A DNA stretch of 34,844 nucleotides from Pseudomonadota bacterium. Its GTDB lineage: Bacteria; Pseudomonadota; Gammaproteobacteria; Steroidobacterales; JBCBZW01. This document shows positions 21,767 through 33,692 of the stretch, in pieces. The stretch lies in contig JBCCWS010000055.1 of the NCBI GenBank assembly GCA_039193195.1, forward strand, positions 1 to 34,844. Direction: 5' to 3'. A model generated the notes under the pieces. The model was not told where the DNA came from and searched no databases. It saw only the letters and a list, made by a program, of their open reading frames with translations. Position 1 is the first letter of the stretch. Each line of letters begins with the position of its first letter. The position numbers and the translations under genes are program-made.

Positions 21767-24700
21767 CTACCGCGAAGCCTCCCGTTCCAGCAACGGGCCA
21801 TCTACCGATCGGGAGAACTCGAACACCACGGGCGTCTGCGCGCTGGGCTCCGTGGGGCGTCCGGCGAGCAGCACGTCGCGTGCGCCCTCACTCCCGTCCA
21901 TCTCTCGTCGCAACTCCGGTACGCGGCGAACGGCGTAGCGCAGCCACTCCCTCGCAACGATACGGCCGTCCGCCGGGCTGTAGTCGGCGGCGCGGTTGTC
22001 GATGCCGTCGCGGGCGAGGGCGTAGCTGAGCAGGCCGTGGGAGAGCTCGTTGGACTCCATGGCAATCTCGTTGCTCTGCGCGCCCGCGAGGACGCGCATG
22101 CCCTTGTCGTAGGAGAGTTGCCCGAGGCCCCGGCTGCCGAGGGGGCCCGCCTTGAAGTCCTCGCCAATGGCTGCCTGGGAGTGGCACGAATCCACCACCA
22201 TGGTGATGTCGGCATCGACGTTCGTCAGCCAGGACGCGAGCTCGTCGCTGGAGACGGCCCTGCTGAGTAGTTCGGCGTGCGTCGTCGCCGGGTCCTCGCC
22301 CATGTCCGAGGGGAACAGGAAAAAGCGGCCATCGCCCTTGTCGGTGTAGCCGTGTCCCGAGAAGGTGATGAGCACGAGGTCATCCGGTTGCGAGCGACGC
22401 AGGCGTTCGCTGCCCGGGACGACTGCCAGGCGACTCGCGGGTTGTTGACCGGCGAGCACTTCCAGCACCGCGCGCATCCTCGCTTTGGTGGCATGTTGCT
22501 CCCCGCCCTCAGAGGAAATCAGCGTCACGGGCACGACGGCGGCAAAGTTGCCCGTGCCGTTGAGCGTGCGGGTCAGGGATGCGGACAAGGCACGCGCGTC
22601 GTTGCCGGCGTGTCGCAAGCTGTACTGGCGCTGTTCGCTGGCGTCCACGCCGATGGAGATGACGTAAGCGTTGGGTTTGGTGCTCGCGCCAGCAGGCCGC
22701 TCTGTGGTGTACTCAAAGCGTGCGGTCTCGCTCTTGATGTTCTGCGAGTTCATCGCGTACGCAGACCAAGTGACCTGTGATGCCACCGGCAGCGCGACGT
22801 CGAAGGTGTGTTCTGCCACGCCGCCAGTGAATGTCAAGTCGCCGAGGTCTTCGGGGTAGCGACCGACCAGCCGGTTGTCCCGGAACAGCCGCAGCGATGC
22901 TCCGCCAGAGCGCAGGGCGCTGCCGTCGCCGTCTACCTGCGCCTCGCTGACGCCCTCGCGAACGCGCACGGTGACTGCCACGCGGTCATCGCCGCGAGGG
23001 CTGACTTTGGTGATTTCCACATCGGGAAGGGCTCGATTCCGCGTGTGCAGCGGCGGTATGTCGCTCAGCTCGTCGGCCTGTACAAGCATCGTGAGGAGCT
23101 GAGGCTCGTAGTACTCGCGCATGAACAGCTCGAGGGGATGCGTGCGATCTGGCTCATCGCTGAGCACCCAGTGCACCTCTTCGATGTCTTCTAGCCACTG
23201 CGCATCAAAGCGGCCCTCGGGCGTGACGGTCAACCAATCGCTGTCATTGGGCACGACCAAGCTACCCACCTCCAAGTCTCGATCGACGTCGAAGAGGCGG
23301 ATCCGGTTTTCCGCCCCGCCGAGGGCGAGGAGCGCGCCGTCCGAACTGTAGGAGAGATTGCCGTAGAAGTCCGTGTACTGATTGGAGCGGACGACCTTCC
23401 CGCTGGTGACGTCCCAGTGCAGCATACCGCGCCGAGTGGTGATGGTGAGTTGATCCGTACCCGGGCGAAAGACAAAGTCACTGAGACTATCGTCTTCGTT
23501 AGCACGCTCCCCGAGCCGCTTGTCGGACTTCATGTTCCAGACGCTGATGGCGTCGTTTTCGGGCAGTGCCATCAGTCGCGAGTCTGCGCTGAACGCAGCG
23601 CCCCGCGCCAGGAGACCGAGCTCGCTTGGGGCGACCCTCTTTTCGAAGTACGTCTCCTGGGTCTTGGTATCGATCACCGTCACCTTGGTCTTGCCGGAAA
23701 AATTGATGATGCGCATCCCGATCGGCAGGTGCTGGAAGGCGAACAGCTCGCTGTTCGGGCTGAAGCCGAGCACTCGAGCGTTACGCTTGAAGAACAGCTC
23801 ATCCCCTGTCACGAGGCTCATGATGCGCAGCCAGCGCCCCTCGGCATCGCGCCCGGCGATCGCGAGATAGCGGCTGTCTGGGCTGAAGGTAGAGTTGGCT
23901 CGAACCGCGACGGGAAGGTTGAACAGCCACGACGTTGAGTCGAGCACGAAGCGGTGGGCAACCTTACCGGATTCGGTCTCTCGCACGACCACCGCTGTCT
24001 CCTCGCCGTCTCGCTCGGTGGCGACGAGGTAGCGTGCATCCGCGCTCACGGGGGACGTGTTGAGCGTCGCCTGCTGCTTCGATACCAAACGCGGGGGTAG
24101 CCCCGAGTGTAGCTCCCACAGGCGGGTGCCGCCGGTGATCGTCGCCGTGAGCAGCGTGCGATTGTCGGGCCCGAAGACGGGCACCGATGCCATGGGGATC
24201 GGGATGGCCGAGCCGAAGGAGAGATCTCGCTTGGAGACGGCCAGTGAGGATTCGCGCTCGCCCGATGCCGTCAGCCATCGCGCTACCGTGTTGCGATCGA
24301 CCACCGTGTCCAACGTGCGACCAGTGCTACTGAACTTGACCGGGGCCGTGCCCCAGAAGTCCGATGAAACGAGGCCGCGCCGGGCCACTCCCATCAGGCC
24401 GCCCAGGGCGCTGTCGTCTTTGCGCAGGTGACTGCGGTCCGATCTCATCGAGATTTCGAAGCTCTCTTCGGCGCTTTCTCCGGAGAGGTCGAGCACGCGC
24501 ACGCGGCCATCGGCGCGACCGTAGGCGAGGTAGCGGCTGTCAGGGCTCAGGGTGACCGAACGAATGCTGGTGGTGTAGAACGCCGTCTGCCCTTCGGCTT
24601 TCGTTTCCTCAACCTCCTTGTTGAGCACGCAGGCATCGCCCGCCAAGTCTCGTCCCCCACGGGCGACTTCGACCACGCTGATCTCGCCGTAGTCACTCAC

Positions 24701-26017
24701 ACGGTCGAGCACGCCAAACTCCTCGTAGGGTTTGTCGCAGGGGCTGTAGATCGGCGGCTCGCCTGCCGGTTCGCCCGTGGCGGTGTCGTAGAGGTAGATC
24801 GAACCGTTCTTGCTGCCCACGGCCAGCCTGGTGCCGTCTGGACTAAAGGCGAGACTTGTGACCAATCCTACCTTGGCCGCGAGCACGTATCGCTTCTTTC
24901 CCGTTTCCGTGTCGATGATCTTGATGCGGCGTTCGGTGATCTGGGCGGCGACCAGGTCACCGCGCGGGCTGAGTGCGAAGGAGGCGACCCCCTTTTTCTC
25001 CTCTCCTTCGCGTTTGAGATTGCCCGTGGCGACGTCCCAGACCGAGACACCGTCGACGCCACCGTGGGCGAGCAGACGACCGTCCGCCGAATAGGCGACG
25101 CCAACCGGTCTGCCGTCGAGTCGATAGTTCTCGGCCTCGCTTTCGTCGATTTCGCGTTTCGTCGTCGTGAAGCGTCGCACTAGGTTGCCGGTATCGGCGT
25201 CGAACACACGCACGACACCCTGTCGAGAGAGCGCCGCCATCCTGCGGCCCTTCGGGCTGAAGGTGATCCCCGACGTCGAGGGCGCCACGATGGTGTTCAG
25301 CTCCATGCGCGTGCGTACGTTCCATAGTTTGATCACCCCGTCGGCGCCGAGGGTTGCTAGGCGAGCGCCGTCAGGAGAGTAGGCGAAGTCATTCACAACA
25401 GTGGAATGGCTGGTCTGCACGACCAAGCGTGGCTCATAGCCGGGAAGGAGTCCGTCCTCTCCACGAGTACCGGCCTTCTCGATCGCTCCGCGAACGGCAC
25501 TCGCCACTGTTCCGGCGACGATCCCCACTGCGTCTTGCGTGGCTTTCTTGGGCGGCGCCACCTTCTTTTTCAGAATGACATCTTCGGGGCTATCGGTCGC
25601 CAGCAGTTCGTATTGGATACCGACGCGCAGCTTTTGCTCAGTCTTGAGATCGAGCTTGTCGGTCGGGGTCGCCTTGTTGATCATCTTCTTCATGAACTGG
25701 CGCTTTTCCTTCGCCGACACGGTGCCAACGAGGACGAACTGGAACCCCCTTCGTTCAGCGATCGCAATCGCTTGGGAGCGATCCGACACTCCCTCGAGGA
25801 GTTGCACGTGGATGTTCTCGTTGCCTTCGAACTGCGCCAGGAGCTTGTCGGCAAAGCTGTAGGCCAACGCGAGCGTTCTAGCTTCGGGCGTCGCGATGGC
25901 AAGGGTGATGGGGGCAGTATTGGCAGCTCCAGCGCGCTTGGCGCCGTGTGCGATGGGGGCTAGGAGGAGGCAGAAAGCGGCGAGAACCGCGAGGCCCTGA
26001 CGACCGATGTCTTCCAT
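21767..26017 (-). CDS. Exported WD40-repeat protein with a C-terminal caspase-like (peptidase C14) domain
   Basis: A 1416-residue protein. I chose the ATG at 26017 because AGGAG lies about 10 nt upstream and the product starts with a signal peptide (MEDIGRQGLAVLAAF... ending near AHGA); a longer frame starts at 26044. An alpha/beta N-terminal domain (about 30-180) precedes many WD40-like repeats (about 190-930; FAYSPDGARLATLGADG, LAFSPDGTRLAVGSKNG). After a beta-rich spacer comes a caspase-like domain with His1222 (FSGHG) and Cys1278 (VVDSCHSQ), so the catalytic dyad is intact. Bacterial caspase-like proteases with WD40 repeats are known regulated peptidases, often in conflict systems. The signal peptide suggests a periplasmic or surface location, at odds with a cytoplasmic death effector. 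The TIR gene is 61 bp upstream on the same strand, so the two probably form an operon. Confidence 0.9.
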   Translation of the reverse strand: MEDIGRQGLAVLAAFCLLLAPIAHGAKRAGAANTAPITLAIATPEARTLALAYSFADKLLAQFEGNENIHVQLLEGVSDRSQAIAIAERRGFQFVLVGTVSAKEKRQFMKKMINKATPTDKLDLKTEQKLRVGIQYELLATDSPEDVILKKKVAPPKKATQDAVGIVAGTVASAVRGAIEKAGTRGEDGLLPGYEPRLVVQTSHSTVVNDFAYSPDGARLATLGADGVIKLWNVRTRMELNTIVAPSTSGITFSPKGRRMAALSRQGVVRVFDADTGNLVRRFTTTKREIDESEAENYRLDGRPVGVAYSADGRLLAHGGVDGVSVWDVATGNLKREGEEKKGVASFALSPRGDLVAAQITERRIKIIDTETGKKRYVLAAKVGLVTSLAFSPDGTRLAVGSKNGSIYLYDTATGEPAGEPPIYSPCDKPYEEFGVLDRVSDYGEISVVEVARGGRDLAGDACVLNKEVEETKAEGQTAFYTTSIRSVTLSPDSRYLAYGRADGRVRVLDLSGESAEESFEISMRSDRSHLRKDDSALGGLMGVARRGLVSSDFWGTAPVKFSSTGRTLDTVVDRNTVARWLTASGERESSLAVSKRDLSFGSAIPIPMASVPVFGPDNRTLLTATITGGTRLWELHSGLPPRLVSKQQATLNTSPVSADARYLVATERDGEETAVVVRETESGKVAHRFVLDSTSWLFNLPVAVRANSTFSPDSRYLAIAGRDAEGRWLRIMSLVTGDELFFKRNARVLGFSPNSELFAFQHLPIGMRIINFSGKTKVTVIDTKTQETYFEKRVAPSELGLLARGAAFSADSRLMALPENDAISVWNMKSDKRLGERANEDDSLSDFVFRPGTDQLTITTRRGMLHWDVTSGKVVRSNQYTDFYGNLSYSSDGALLALGGAENRIRLFDVDRDLEVGSLVVPNDSDWLTVTPEGRFDAQWLEDIEEVHWVLSDEPDRTHPLELFMREYYEPQLLTMLVQADELSDIPPLHTRNRALPDVEITKVSPRGDDRVAVTVRVREGVSEAQVDGDGSALRSGGASLRLFRDNRLVGRYPEDLGDLTFTGGVAEHTFDVALPVASQVTWSAYAMNSQNIKSETARFEYTTERPAGASTKPNAYVISIGVDASEQRQYSLRHAGNDARALSASLTRTLNGTGNFAAVVPVTLISSEGGEQHATKARMRAVLEVLAGQQPASRLAVVPGSERLRRSQPDDLVLITFSGHGYTDKGDGRFFLFPSDMGEDPATTHAELLSRAVSSDELASWLTNVDADITMVVDSCHSQAAIGEDFKAGPLGSRGLGQLSYDKGMRVLAGAQSNEIAMESNELSHGLLSYALARDGIDNRAADYSPADGRIVAREWLRYAVRRVPELRREMDGSEGARDVLLAGRPTEPSAQTPVVFEFSRSVDGPLLEREASR

Positions 26018-26078
26018 GGCGAAATCTCTCCTGCAGGTGGGCACGTTAGGCGTGATCTAACGATGTTGCGAATATGGA

Positions 26079-27113
26079 TTAGCGATCAGTTTCATTTGGA
26101 CAGGGGGCGTGAGTGAGCGTCACGCCGTCCTGACCTTCGCCAAAGGAGGCCTTGAGTCCAGAGAACGGCTGAGTGGCGGCGGCATCTTGCACCGCGAGTA
26201 GCACGTCGCGACCCTGGCCGTTTGCGACTTGGGCGTCGAAGGAGGTGACGTCAATGGCGCTGGCCAGCTGATCGGCCAGCGTGTAGACGAGGAGTTCCTC
26301 AGTGCCCGCTTCCGCGCTGAGCTGGAAATTGAGCCCGGGGTTGCGAGGGATTCGGAGCTGGCCGCGCACGGGGTTATCGAAGCCGCCGACTTCGGAAGGA
26401 TATACTCGGTCCACCCGTCCGCTGGCATGCTGCAAGAACATGTACAGGTGCGAACGCTTGCGCAGGTCGACGGTGAAATGGAACTGCAGCCCCGAGCACA
26501 GCCCTTCGTCGGCCTCGATCCTCTTGCCGCTGGCATCCCGCAGCACGATCTCGCCCCGCGGGCGCGTGCTGTCAAGGTGCCAAGCTGCTCCGAGCGTGCT
26601 GGCGGCGACCAGCGTGCCTAGGGAGCCGATGAGCCATCGACGTCGGGCACGCCGTTGGCGTACCGATGGGCCAGTGTTGGTATGGCGGGCGGGTGATTCT
26701 CCGCGCAGGGCGCTGAGTAGCGGTCGAAACCGTTCGTCCGCTTGGCCGCTCCAGCCCGACATGTCGTGGTGCATCCGCGCGCCGAAGCTAAGGGGAGGCT
26801 TATGCACACCGAGGCAAATCGAGATGAGCTTGTCTTGCTCTTGGGCGTGGCGCGCTTCGTCCTTGACCCACTCGGACTGCAGGCTATGCGGCGACCAGAC
26901 GGCGAGTGCTTTGCGAGCGGACTCGAGGGCCCCCTCAACTTCCTGATCGATACGGGCGCCCGGCGTCATGTGTGCATCCCACCACACGGTCAAACCCTCG
27001 GCTTCAAGAGCTTTTACGAGTTTCGTGACGAAGGGCTTGTCGTGGTGAGAGTAGCTAATGAAAACATCGACGACCTCATCCCGGGGTCCGTCGCCAGTCC
27101 CTTGCAAATCCAT
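26079..27113 (-). CDS. TIR-domain membrane protein with a DUF4384-like C-terminal domain
   Basis: A 344-residue protein. The TIR domain (about 14-138) has VDVFISYSHHDKPFV, LTVWWDAHMTPG and AVWSPHSLQSEWVKDEARHA. Glu86 in SEWVKDE is where NAD-cleaving TIR domains keep their catalytic glutamate. A basic stretch (RQRRARRRW) leads to one transmembrane helix (about 160-178), placing the TIR domain in the cytoplasm. The C-terminal part (about 190-300; FHFTVDLRKRSHLYMF, YPSEVGG, TEELLVYTLAD) resembles the DUF4384 domain common beside caspase-like and kinase signalling proteins, here outside the membrane. The next gene encodes the secreted caspase-like protein, so the two could form a trans-membrane signalling pair. 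The start has only a weak GC-rich ribosome-binding site. Confidence 0.85.
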   Translation of the reverse strand: MDLQGTGDGPRDEVVDVFISYSHHDKPFVTKLVKALEAEGLTVWWDAHMTPGARIDQEVEGALESARKALAVWSPHSLQSEWVKDEARHAQEQDKLISICLGVHKPPLSFGARMHHDMSGWSGQADERFRPLLSALRGESPARHTNTGPSVRQRRARRRWLIGSLGTLVAASTLGAAWHLDSTRPRGEIVLRDASGKRIEADEGLCSGLQFHFTVDLRKRSHLYMFLQHASGRVDRVYPSEVGGFDNPVRGQLRIPRNPGLNFQLSAEAGTEELLVYTLADQLASAIDVTSFDAQVANGQGRDVLLAVQDAAATQPFSGLKASFGEGQDGVTLTHAPCPNETDR

Positions 27114-27255
27114 GTAAGTAAGCCCCGCCCTGGCGATTGCTAGCCGATTGAGTCCGCCGCCCGCGCTGAATGGCGCAATGCAGTGGGCTTGGCAGGACGC
27201 TTGCTCCGAGCGCTTCTGCCGCTACTGGGGTTAGTGCGTTGACCCGGCGGGTTTT

Positions 27256-27272
27256 CTCACATAATCCGTGAG
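27256..27272. repeat. Small inverted repeat at the end of the IS91-like remnant
   Basis: CTCAC (27256-27260) and GTGAG (27268-27272) flank an AT-rich heptamer at the downstream end of the transposase remnant. Such a short palindrome next to a replicative IS could be part of a terminus, but I cannot match it to a known IS91 end. Confidence 0.25.
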
Positions 27273-27810
27273 AGGCTTATGCGCAATTCGTGTCCGAGCC
27301 CTTCCCTTGTTGGCTTGAGATCACCGGATCGCGAAACGGACGGCCGAGTACATGTGCGGCCGGGGCCGTGCCAAGAATCCAACGGCTGCAACATCGCGTG
27401 CGTCGTGCCGTCTCGGGACGGCGTCTTCAGGGTGTAGCGAACCTCACTGCGCTCCGTCAGCGACAGCCGAGGCTCTGCTACCGCTGACGTTGCTATGTAC
27501 CTACGTAGGCGCTCCACCTTGTTACGCTGATCCGCACGCGCCACCACTCCAGCGTGCATCAGGAAGCCGATCGCGCGCGCAGCTGCGTCACTCGCCGTGA
27601 ACTCCTCCTCTGATGGTGTCTGCGTGAACGCCTTCCCCCGCACTGCGGACCAACGGCAATGCGGCACGTGATCGAGACCGGCAGAGCGTCCAGCGGGCAG
27701 ACCTCAGCGCCATTCTCACTCGACCAAGCCTGTGCTTCGTCGCGCTCCAGCGACCGCCGACGCTCAAGGTGACGATCGATGCGCTCGAGCAGCCGCTGCA
27801 GCTCTACCGG
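27257..27810 (-). pseudogene. Frameshifted internal fragment of an IS91-family transposase
   Basis: Three frames, read in order on the minus strand, follow the IS91 (Y2) transposase pattern. The first reads VELQRLLERIDRHLERR ... ITCRIAVGPQCG (27807-27637). A shifted frame continues GKAFTQTPSEEEFTA ... FLMHAGVVARADQRNKVERL, then AEPRLSLTERSEVRYTLKTP and RDGTTHAMLQPLD (27637 to about 27355). A third frame gives RPRPHMYSAVRF. The N-terminal HUH/Y2 nuclease region and the C-terminal zinc-like end are missing. It is clearly inactive. A C-terminal scrap of the same family lies at 11164-11240, at the other end of the island. The flanks, 27114-27256 (TIR promoter region) and 27811-28032, hold no other gene I recognise. 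Confidence 0.75.
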
Positions 27811-28032
27811 AGTCGGCACCCCGCTCCCCGGGTGGGACGACCAGGAGGTCAAGGCGTCGCGCCCCCCTTTGGTACGCGTGGGATCGACGAGTGCCGCAGC
27901 GCTGTCCTCATCGTCCCAAACGTGGTAGCCCGAGAGGAGCACAACCGGCTGATCAACCCGGCCCACCGCGAGGTCGACAGGATCGCGCTCGGCGGGAGAC
28001 CAGCCGGTGTGCTGGGATCAACGCCTGTTCAC

Positions 28033-30417
<2,385 letters not shown>

Positions 30418-30421
30418 GGCC

Positions 30422-30976
30422 TCAGCGGCTGAGCTCGCGCTTCAGCCAGACCTTGGCGAAGCGCAACTCCCGATCGATGGTGCTGGTCGAGAGGCCCGTG
30501 ACCTTCGCCATCTCAGCAAAGGTGAGCCCGGCGAACACGTTGAGTTCGACAAGCTCCGCCTGGCGCGGATCCAGGGCGGCGAGACGCGTGATGGCAGCAT
30601 CCAGATCGAGCAGCCGCGCGTCGCTGGAAGGTGACGGCACAAGCTCTTCGTTGAGAGTGACCGCCGGTTGACCGCCACCGCGCTTCTCAGCGTTGCGCGC
30701 CTCGGCGTGGGTGGCGAGGATCCGGCGCATCATCCGGGCCGCCAAGGCAAAGAAGTGCGCTCGGTCCTGCCAGTCGATGGAGGCGTCGACCAGGCGCAGA
30801 TACGCCTCGTTCACCAGGGCCGTAGGCTGCAAGGTGTGGTTGGCGCGCTCACCGCGGAACTGGCGCGCCGCGAGACGCTTCAGCTCGCCGTGGACCAGCG
30901 GGGTAAGCGCCTCCAGGGCGCCCTTGTCTCCCGCGCGCCATTCCTGCAGCAGCTGTGTCACGTTGCTCGCCCCCAT
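30422..30976 (-). CDS. ECF-like RNA polymerase sigma factor
   Basis: A 184-residue sigma factor if translated from the ATG at 30976 (MGASNVTQLLQEWRAGD), which matches the usual N-terminus of the kinase-associated ECF/SigJ-like group. A longer frame to 31099 adds 41 residues without family likeness. Region 2 includes TALVNEAYLRLVD and FALAARMMRRILATHAEAR. Region 4 is LTFAEMAKVTGLSTSTIDRE, a helix-turn-helix for -35 recognition. No strong ribosome-binding site is visible. The kinase follows after 4 nt. The secreted repeat-protein gene ends 113 bp upstream on the same strand and may share the transcript. Confidence 0.88.
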   Translation of the reverse strand: MGASNVTQLLQEWRAGDKGALEALTPLVHGELKRLAARQFRGERANHTLQPTALVNEAYLRLVDASIDWQDRAHFFALAARMMRRILATHAEARNAEKRGGGQPAVTLNEELVPSPSSDARLLDLDAAITRLAALDPRQAELVELNVFAGLTFAEMAKVTGLSTSTIDRELRFAKVWLKRELSR

Positions 30977-31089
30977 GGGCGCATTATGGCGGCGGGTCGC
31001 CACCGCCACCAGCAGCCCTGCGAGCACCAGATTGCGGTGCGTGCCGGCGGGAGGGGGCAACGCCCCTCCCGCGACCGCAGCAGTCGCGT

Positions 31090-33402
31090 TCACGGACACC
31101 CGTTCGGCACACCGCTGGGGCCCGGGGCTTCGCGCAGCATGCCGAGCACCGCGAGCACATCGGCGAAGGTGACCAGGCCGTTGCCGTCGAGGTCACGATC
31201 AGCGTCCGCCGTGCCCCGGGCCGCCAGCGCGCTGCGCACATCGGGCCCGGTGACCCGACAGTCCTGATCGAAGTCGCCATCGCAGACGTTGCCGAAGCCG
31301 TCACCGTCCGTGTCGCGCTGGTCAGCATTGGCCATGAGGGTGCAGTTGTCTTGCGCATCGGCGAGACCATCACCGTCGCTGTCCTGGGGCGCTTCCGCGA
31401 GCACGGTGAGCGGTGTGCCCGGCACGTCCTCGAAACCTGCCAAGGGCCGCGGTCCACCGCCCATCACGTCGCCCTCGAAGGGCGCCGCCATCAGACTCGT
31501 GCGGAAGGCCGCGAAGTCCAGATCGAAGTCGATGCCCGCCAGGCCCAGGCTGTCGATCAGAAAGCCCCCGGCACTGAGCGTGAGATAGGCGTTCTGCCAG
31601 CCGAAGGACGTGATCGGTATGGTCTGGTTATCGAAGCTGTTGTTGCGCAGGGTGTAGCGGGGGGTGACCGTAAAGCCGCCTTCCAGCTGTTGTACCTGCA
31701 CCGTCCCGTTCAGGCCCGGATCGTCGCTGGCTGCGTTCAGCGTCCACGCCGTCACCTCCATCCAGGGATCGTCCGCTGACGCGCGCACCAACACCGGACG
31801 ATTGAACTGCAGATCGACCTCGAGGTTCGGGTCGAAGCGTAGGGTTTGGTCGTAGCCGAGCCACAGCACCAGGTCACTGTCGAGGGAGTTCGCCTCGAAG
31901 CTCAGGAGGTCACCGGGCAGATCGAGTTCCTTGGAGAACGGACTGGACGCACCACCGGCCGGACCGAAGGCCGTGGTGATGACGCCGTCGAGGTCCAGTT
32001 CGAAGCGGGCGTAGTCGCCGTCGAGGGTGGTGTCGTCGCCGACGAAGTCCTCCAGGGCGATGCCCTCGTCCGGGTTGAAGTTGAGTGCTTCGCGGAACTT
32101 GCTGGGGGCGGTGTTGGTGAGCGAGCCGTCAGCGCCGAGCTCGTTGATCAGCACCGGCGCCGGTGTAAGGTCCAGGAGGTCCACGACGCCGCCGTTGAAG
32201 TCCTCTGGCACGGGCGTGTTCAGCTGCGGGACGCGGAAGGTGAGCTCGACCACGTCCGTGAACAAGGGCGGGTTGGGGAAGCCACAGACGTTGTCCTCCA
32301 ACACCGGCAGGTCCGGGCAGGTGAAGGGGTTGGTGATGTTGACGCCGATGTTCGCGCCCGGCGGCGGCGGATCGATGCCCCAGGCCAGACCCGGCAAGCC
32401 CTCCGGTGCGTAGGGCACCTCGTCCAGGATGCGCAGCTCGAAGCCGTCGGCGAGGCCGACGCGCAGGTCGATGATCTCGCCGATGAGGCGGTCGTCCTCG
32501 TCGATCCAGTCCGCGTTGAGATCGCCCGTGTCGATGTCGATGAGACGGTTCGAGCCGTACACCTGCTCGCCCGTGTTCGCGTCCATGTTCGCCCACTCCA
32601 GATCGAGGAGGGTCTTCACCTTGGCGAAGTAGCGCAGCTGCCCCGCCATCGCGGGGTAGCGCGAGTCCATGTTGGAGGTCGGGTCTGGCGTGTGCCAGGC
32701 ACTGAGGGTGATCACCTCGCCCGCTGGCGCGGCATCGCGATCGCTGGCCAGGCGGCCGGTGGTGCGGTAGTCCACGTTCAGCAGGCCGCCGTCGTTGGTG
32801 GCGACCTCGAGTTCGATGCCGGCGCGGACTTCGGCCTCGTAGCTCACCAGCAAACCCACATCGAAGGGTTGATCGACCCCTTCCGTGGGGCGTGGGCCGA
32901 TGCCGACGCCAATATCGATGTCGTAGGAGACGGACTCGCTCACGGGGAAATCGAGGAACCCGTTGCAACCCGGTGGATCATTGCCACCCAAGGCGCAGCA
33001 AGTGACGGTGACGCTGCCCCGAGCGCGGCCGGTCTCGCAGGCGGACTGATTCGGCCGCACGGTCGCGTTGGTGCAATTGGCGGGGGTATTGACCGTGTAG
33101 CTCTGGGCCGTGCAGGTGTCGATGGCCTCCTGCCAGGCTTCCTGGAGCACCTCCACCGGTACTTCCTGATCGATGTTGATGATCGCCCCTTCCTGGGTGG
33201 GGCCGGCGGTCTGGTCGATGATGTCCAGCAGGGTGATGGTGGTGTTGTCCTGCTGGTCGATGAAGATGGGTTGGTCTGAGGTCTCGAAGCGCAGGGCGTC
33301 GGCCACCTCCGTTTGTTGGGCCGCTGCGGCGAGGGGCAGCAGCACGGCCGCCACGAGCAGGGCAGCGGCGCGAAACCGGGTGGTGGGCGCTGGGGCGGAC
33401 AT
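31090..33402 (-). CDS. Large secreted protein with thrombospondin type 3 and dockerin-like calcium repeats
   Basis: A 770-residue exported protein. The ATG at 33402 has a strong GGAGG 8 nt upstream and gives a signal peptide ending near AAAAQQ; a frame from 33579 is rejected. The main body (about 30-670) is beta-rich and cysteine-poor except for a cluster around residues 95-150, and matches no family I know. The C-terminus has aspartate-rich repeats: DSDGDGLADAQDNC and DTDGDGFGNVCDGD (thrombospondin type 3), then two EF-hand-like loops (DFDQDCRVTGPDV and DRDLDGNGLVTFADV) spaced like a dockerin. These should bind calcium. No sorting motif was seen. Its location ahead of the sigma/kinase pair parallels the PPC protein beside the first pair. 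Confidence 0.8.
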   Translation of the reverse strand: MSAPAPTTRFRAAALLVAAVLLPLAAAAQQTEVADALRFETSDQPIFIDQQDNTTITLLDIIDQTAGPTQEGAIINIDQEVPVEVLQEAWQEAIDTCTAQSYTVNTPANCTNATVRPNQSACETGRARGSVTVTCCALGGNDPPGCNGFLDFPVSESVSYDIDIGVGIGPRPTEGVDQPFDVGLLVSYEAEVRAGIELEVATNDGGLLNVDYRTTGRLASDRDAAPAGEVITLSAWHTPDPTSNMDSRYPAMAGQLRYFAKVKTLLDLEWANMDANTGEQVYGSNRLIDIDTGDLNADWIDEDDRLIGEIIDLRVGLADGFELRILDEVPYAPEGLPGLAWGIDPPPPGANIGVNITNPFTCPDLPVLEDNVCGFPNPPLFTDVVELTFRVPQLNTPVPEDFNGGVVDLLDLTPAPVLINELGADGSLTNTAPSKFREALNFNPDEGIALEDFVGDDTTLDGDYARFELDLDGVITTAFGPAGGASSPFSKELDLPGDLLSFEANSLDSDLVLWLGYDQTLRFDPNLEVDLQFNRPVLVRASADDPWMEVTAWTLNAASDDPGLNGTVQVQQLEGGFTVTPRYTLRNNSFDNQTIPITSFGWQNAYLTLSAGGFLIDSLGLAGIDFDLDFAAFRTSLMAAPFEGDVMGGGPRPLAGFEDVPGTPLTVLAEAPQDSDGDGLADAQDNCTLMANADQRDTDGDGFGNVCDGDFDQDCRVTGPDVRSALAARGTADADRDLDGNGLVTFADVLAVLGMLREAPGPSGVPNGCP

Positions 33403-33481
33403 GAGGGGTTCCTCCGGAGTTAGGTGTCTCACAGAGGGAAGCCGGAAGGGCTGATGTTTTTGCCCAAACGTCGGGCCGGCG

Positions 33482-33639
33482 GTGTTGTGCAGGAGAGCAT
33501 CGGAGGCATACTTCGCCGTGTTGGCGGTAGCGGTCCCCGCCCTGTTCGGCGACATCTCCCCTACCACGGTGGAAGTCATCGCACTCGGTGGCGTCTACTC
33601 GTCGATGACCAGCGAGATCGAGAGGAGTATTGGGAAGTG
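33482..33639 (+). CDS. Possible small membrane protein or fragment
   Basis: A 52-codon frame (GTG start) that encodes a hydrophobic stretch (YFAVLAVAVPALFGDI) and a tidy polar tail (SSMTSEIERSIGK). Codon use and the hydrophobic-polar order look protein-like, though no ribosome-binding site is seen. It lies in the 290-bp gap between divergent genes and could be the tail of a decayed gene. I see no family. Confidence 0.25.
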
Positions 33640-33692
33640 ATGGTATTCAATCGCCAGTGGCAACGCGTCTACGGATACGGGGGAGGCGCGTT

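Noticed and set aside
21405-21801. Short open frames in the gap before the SEFIR operon
   Set aside because: No motif, no ribosome-binding site and no continuity between frames; not enough to call even a pseudogene.
31846-33279. 477-codon open frame on the plus strand
   Set aside because: It is antisense to the secreted thrombospondin/dockerin-like protein, which has a signal peptide and a strong ribosome-binding site.
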